64,000 nucleotides of DNA from Lates calcarifer. Taxonomy: Eukaryota; Chordata; Actinopteri; Centropomidae. Positions 43,138 through 64,000 of the stretch are shown piece by piece. Every line of letters starts with the position of its first letter. The first letter of the stretch is position 1. The stretch lies in contig NC_066856.1 of NCBI RefSeq assembly GCF_001640805.2, positions 16,793,616 to 16,857,615 of the forward strand, read 5' to 3'. The position numbers and the translations under genes are program-made. The notes below the pieces were generated by a model that had not been told where the DNA came from, did no database searches, and saw nothing but the letters and a program-made list of their open reading frames with translations.

Positions 43138-46100
43138 TGAGTAGTTTCCAGGATGGGGTAACATTGAAATTCACCAGTTACTCAAGCCCCTCAGTATTCA
43201 GTGAGATAAAAGGTTTAGGAAAAAAAAAATCAAGTATGTCTTATGCAAGAATTATCTTGCACAGTAATTCCAAGGTGCTGAATTAACCAATATCTACTTG
43301 TACATGTCAGTGGAAATTACCTTTGTGAACATTAGTGGGCTGGACTCTTACTACCACTTTTTTTAACATGTCATAGAGGGTTGTGAGTTTCCTCATTTCA
43401 TATAAAAAGTCCAATAATGACTATTACAAGTGAAGAGGAAAGGCGTCCACCTCCTCTGCTGCTTTTCAGATACAGTACATTCTGGCAGAGAAAATATGGG
43501 CTGCTGAGACATTTTACTGCTGAATTCCATTAAAACAACACGGTGACAGTCAAGTGTGAACTTATGTAGCTTCACTGATAGCGATAAATTTCTGTGTAAT
43601 GCTGAGGATGGGCTCAAAATAGAGAGGCTTCAGGCATAAAAGATGGCAGTAAGAGTATCCATAATGTGCTCCAAATATGTTCCAATATATCTTTATACAC
43701 TGATGAGAATGGTGTACAGTATAGATTTATGTACAGTATGTGTGTGGCACCAATCAGCCACAACATCAAAACTGGTATCTTGTTTTAATCTGGATTTGGT
43801 CTGGACTAGTGTAATTGAATATATACTGTATTTCAAAATAGTAATGATTGAGTCATTGAGGGAACATGTTGCATCTTCTTACAGCCGCTTTACATCATAC
43901 AACGGTGACTCAACTTTGATTCAGAAAAAATCCCAGTTTCACTTTGACAGTTTGTGCACAGACAGTGAAATGTTTTAGGTTTTATCTGTTGGAAATAAAT
44001 AGAGAAAGAACTGCTGATTTTACATGTGGACTTTTTCTTCTTAACCTCTTCAGTGTGGGTTTTGATCTTCCTCATTAATAGACCTTAGTCATTCTCATCA
44101 CCATGGGTGATTTCTTTCATATATTAATGTATATAATATCTAGTAATGTCTGATCATATATATAAGTCACACGCTCCTATTACACTTAGAGTACAATATG
44201 GTGCTTTTGTGTTTGCAGTTTCTAAAAAATAAAAAAAATAAAAATAAAGTGATTTATTGAGAGAATTAAACCATCCACTTTTCCTCTGTAGCTCATACCT
44301 GCCACTGTCTCATCAGTGTGAGAAGGTTTTGTTACTTCCATATCCACATATTGTTCATCTTTAGTTCCTTATTAAATTAGTTAATAATTTGTTTGTCATT
44401 ATGTCTGCAGTGAACATTTCTGTAAACTTAAATTGTGAATAATGACCTTAGTAATACAAGCAACCCACAAAAAAAATAGTTCTGTCAAAACATAGAATTA
44501 TGAATACTGCTTCAGAGGTGAAATCTAACTTGCCTAATTTCCTGTGTGATCATTTTGTGAGGCTTAGAAGTAAGTTTTTAAAATAATATATACATATGTA
44601 TGTATGTATGTATGTATGTATGTGTGTGTATATATATATATATATATAATATAAAAATAAAAATAAAAATATATAATATATATATATATATATAAACTTT
44701 TAGTAGCTTCAAGTGGCCAAAATCAGTGATGCTTAGAGGCTGTTTGTTTGCAGTGATAATTTTTTGTATTTGTTTCCTCTTATATTTCAAAAGTTCCGTT
44801 TGTAGATGAGTAGGGACGTTATGTTGGTAGGTGATGGATTCTTGATTTCTGCATTTGGCTCTCTTCTTCCTTCAGTTTGTCCTTCATTCTAAGCTATTCA
44901 GCAGCTGGCTGTATACGGACATCAGTGTTGTACCAGTCTTCTCATTTAACTCATTAACCCCTACCCCTCTTGGACTAAACACTTTTATAATTACAGAGCC
45001 AAAAACAGTGACAAACTTTGTCTACTCTTCTCATCTAAACAAAAGTCTACAGACTTAGAAAAACTGCTTTTGCTTTGATGGTCTCAGGTCTCTGTACAAA
45101 AACAAACAAACAAAAAAAAAACTTCTTCAGTTAAAGTTCCAACAATATGAAAATCCTGAACACATCTCATCAAATCTTAAGTTTCTGCCCTTGTTCCCAA
45201 TAGTAGCAGAGCTTAACCTTCTGCTGCTTTCTTTCATCTTTTAACTATCATCAACTTAACTTTACACCAGCAGAGGTCCCAGTTGGGAAAGAAAACTCTT
45301 GCCATCCTCGTTCTGTTCACTGGATTACAGCCTTGACACTGTATGTGCATACATCCACCTAAAGAGGAGATGACGCAGCAGTGAATCAAATCAAAAGAAT
45401 CCAGCTGATTTTATCTCCAGTACTTCTTGTCTCTTCCTTTGTAACAGCTGTACTCTGCGTGCAGTGCACTTACTCGCCTGCATCCGTGACTGTATGAATG
45501 TGGGTGAAATACATGAAAGGTTTAACACACACTGGGATGCAGGCAGAAATCTCACAGTTGGGTTTCTCAAAATTTGGAGAAATAAAAACAAAATGGAAAC
45601 TACTGAGAGTAAGTTAGAAGGTTTTTTTTTGTTTGTTTGTTTGTTTGTTTTTTGGTAAATTAGGTGAAGTGATCCTTTAATATTGTGTCTTTCCATATTT
45701 CCTGATCCAAACAGTAGACTGCCTGTTTATTTTAGTTCAAAGATTCATCACTTGCTATGTAGTTTTATAAGTTCACTTAGAAATGCATACATGTATGTAA
45801 GTCCATCACAGTCCAAATGCACTTGGGTATTGTATGTCAGTTGGTGAATGCATTGCCATTTTCTAGTTTACCTGTGTGCACCTGCTTGTTTGAGACAGTT
45901 GATTTTGACAAACCATCAACTGCTGACATCTCTCTGATAGATATTTTTCTTCTTTATTATCTACCTGTCTTGTATGGTCACCTCTTTACTTGTCAGACTG
46001 ATAGCAAACTCCACCTCGATCCATTTGAATAGCAATTCCCAGCTGTCAGTCAGCTCCTGAGCCTCCTCTGAGCTCTTTTGTGCATGAAGTGACACACAGC

Positions 46101-46543
46101 TGCTCAAGAAACATTTAGTAATCAAGTATCCCACTACGTTTGAACCTTTGCAATTTGGGCGCCATGTGTTAAAAAGGCTGAGACTTGGCACTTTAAATGT
46201 AGTATCCATTATTTTATTTCAAATTGAATAAGACCAAGGAGAAAGAAATGGCTTGAGGCTACAGAGAAATGATCTTTGGAGTGGAGGTGCAGAGGTGGAG
46301 AGGTTGGCTGAGGATTCATTAAGTTTCCTCACACAGCAGAAAGTGTGGAGATACCCCTTGTTTCCATGTCCCCAGAGGTACAGAGAGAGAGTCTCTGTAA
46401 CACACTTGCACAGTGCCTCTCTCTGTCTCATCTCATCTCACACACACACACACACATATGGCCTGATTAAACATCTTCCGAGGATATCGTCCCCCCATAT
46501 CTCCTCATATCTGCATGGCTGTATCACTCCATAGGGAAATACA
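43138..46543. other. intergenic region between TLR copy C and cnksr2
   Basis: No gene was recognised. The region contains a compound microsatellite (44586-44694) and an interrupted (TTTG)n tract near 45627-45651. Open frames here lack codon structure or known motifs. Confidence 0.6.
44586..44694. repeat. compound (ATGT)n/(TA)n microsatellite
   Basis: ATGT units pass into GTGTGTATATATA and then TA- and TAAAAA-rich tracts. The self-complementary TA runs can fold back on themselves. Confidence 0.9.

Positions 46544-64000
<17,457 letters not shown>

Noticed and set aside
43643..43978. 111-codon + strand open frame between TLR copy C and cnksr2
   Set aside because: It shows no domain, no signal peptide, no codon bias and no nearby promoter features.

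Overview
This is a teleost fish chromosomal window, probably from a spiny-rayed lineage; I cannot name the species. The evidence is GT-AG introns, fish-type TLR22/23-class Toll-like receptors, long (TG)n tracts and several interspersed repeats that look typical of teleosts. Two conserved genes frame the window. The left one is the 3' part of map3k15 (ASK3), 18 visible exons on the + strand from 287 to 10615. The right one is the 5' part of cnksr2, 3 exons on the + strand from 47162 to 59546, entering from a GC-rich promoter and leaving the window inside intron 3. Both families also lie on human Xp22, so the frame looks like an old syntenic block.

The roughly 36 kb between them is an immune-gene island. 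Two small CC chemokine genes were assembled here exon by exon: a CCL27/28-like gene on the - strand (14861-16021) and a ccl20-like gene on the + strand (22756-24108), the latter with a consensus NF-kB site and TATA box just upstream. Between them lie a 2.2-copy tandem repeat (17.3-18.4 kb) and the decayed 3' end of a retrovirus-like element with its LTR (about 19.5-21.26 kb).

Three tandem TLR22/23-type receptor genes follow on the - strand, with start codons spaced about 6.5 kb apart. Each has one 2.5-kb exon (signal peptide, LRRs, transmembrane segment, first part of TIR), two small exons completing TIR, and a conserved predicted non-coding 5' exon with an ETS/PU.1-like GAGGAAGTG motif upstream. 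Copies B and C are open. Copy A carries one extra base near 29118 that breaks its frame, so it is a probable pseudogene or an assembly error. The copies are mosaics: different pairs agree in different segments, which points to gene conversion. In all three, reading through the first TIR intron gives an early stop overlapped by an AATAAA signal, which suggests a possible short receptor form.

The rest is intron or intergenic DNA with microsatellites, MITEs, LINE tails and degenerate repeats. Functionally the island pairs leukocyte-attracting chemokines with pattern receptors, flanked by a stress-kinase gene and a Ras/MAPK scaffold gene.
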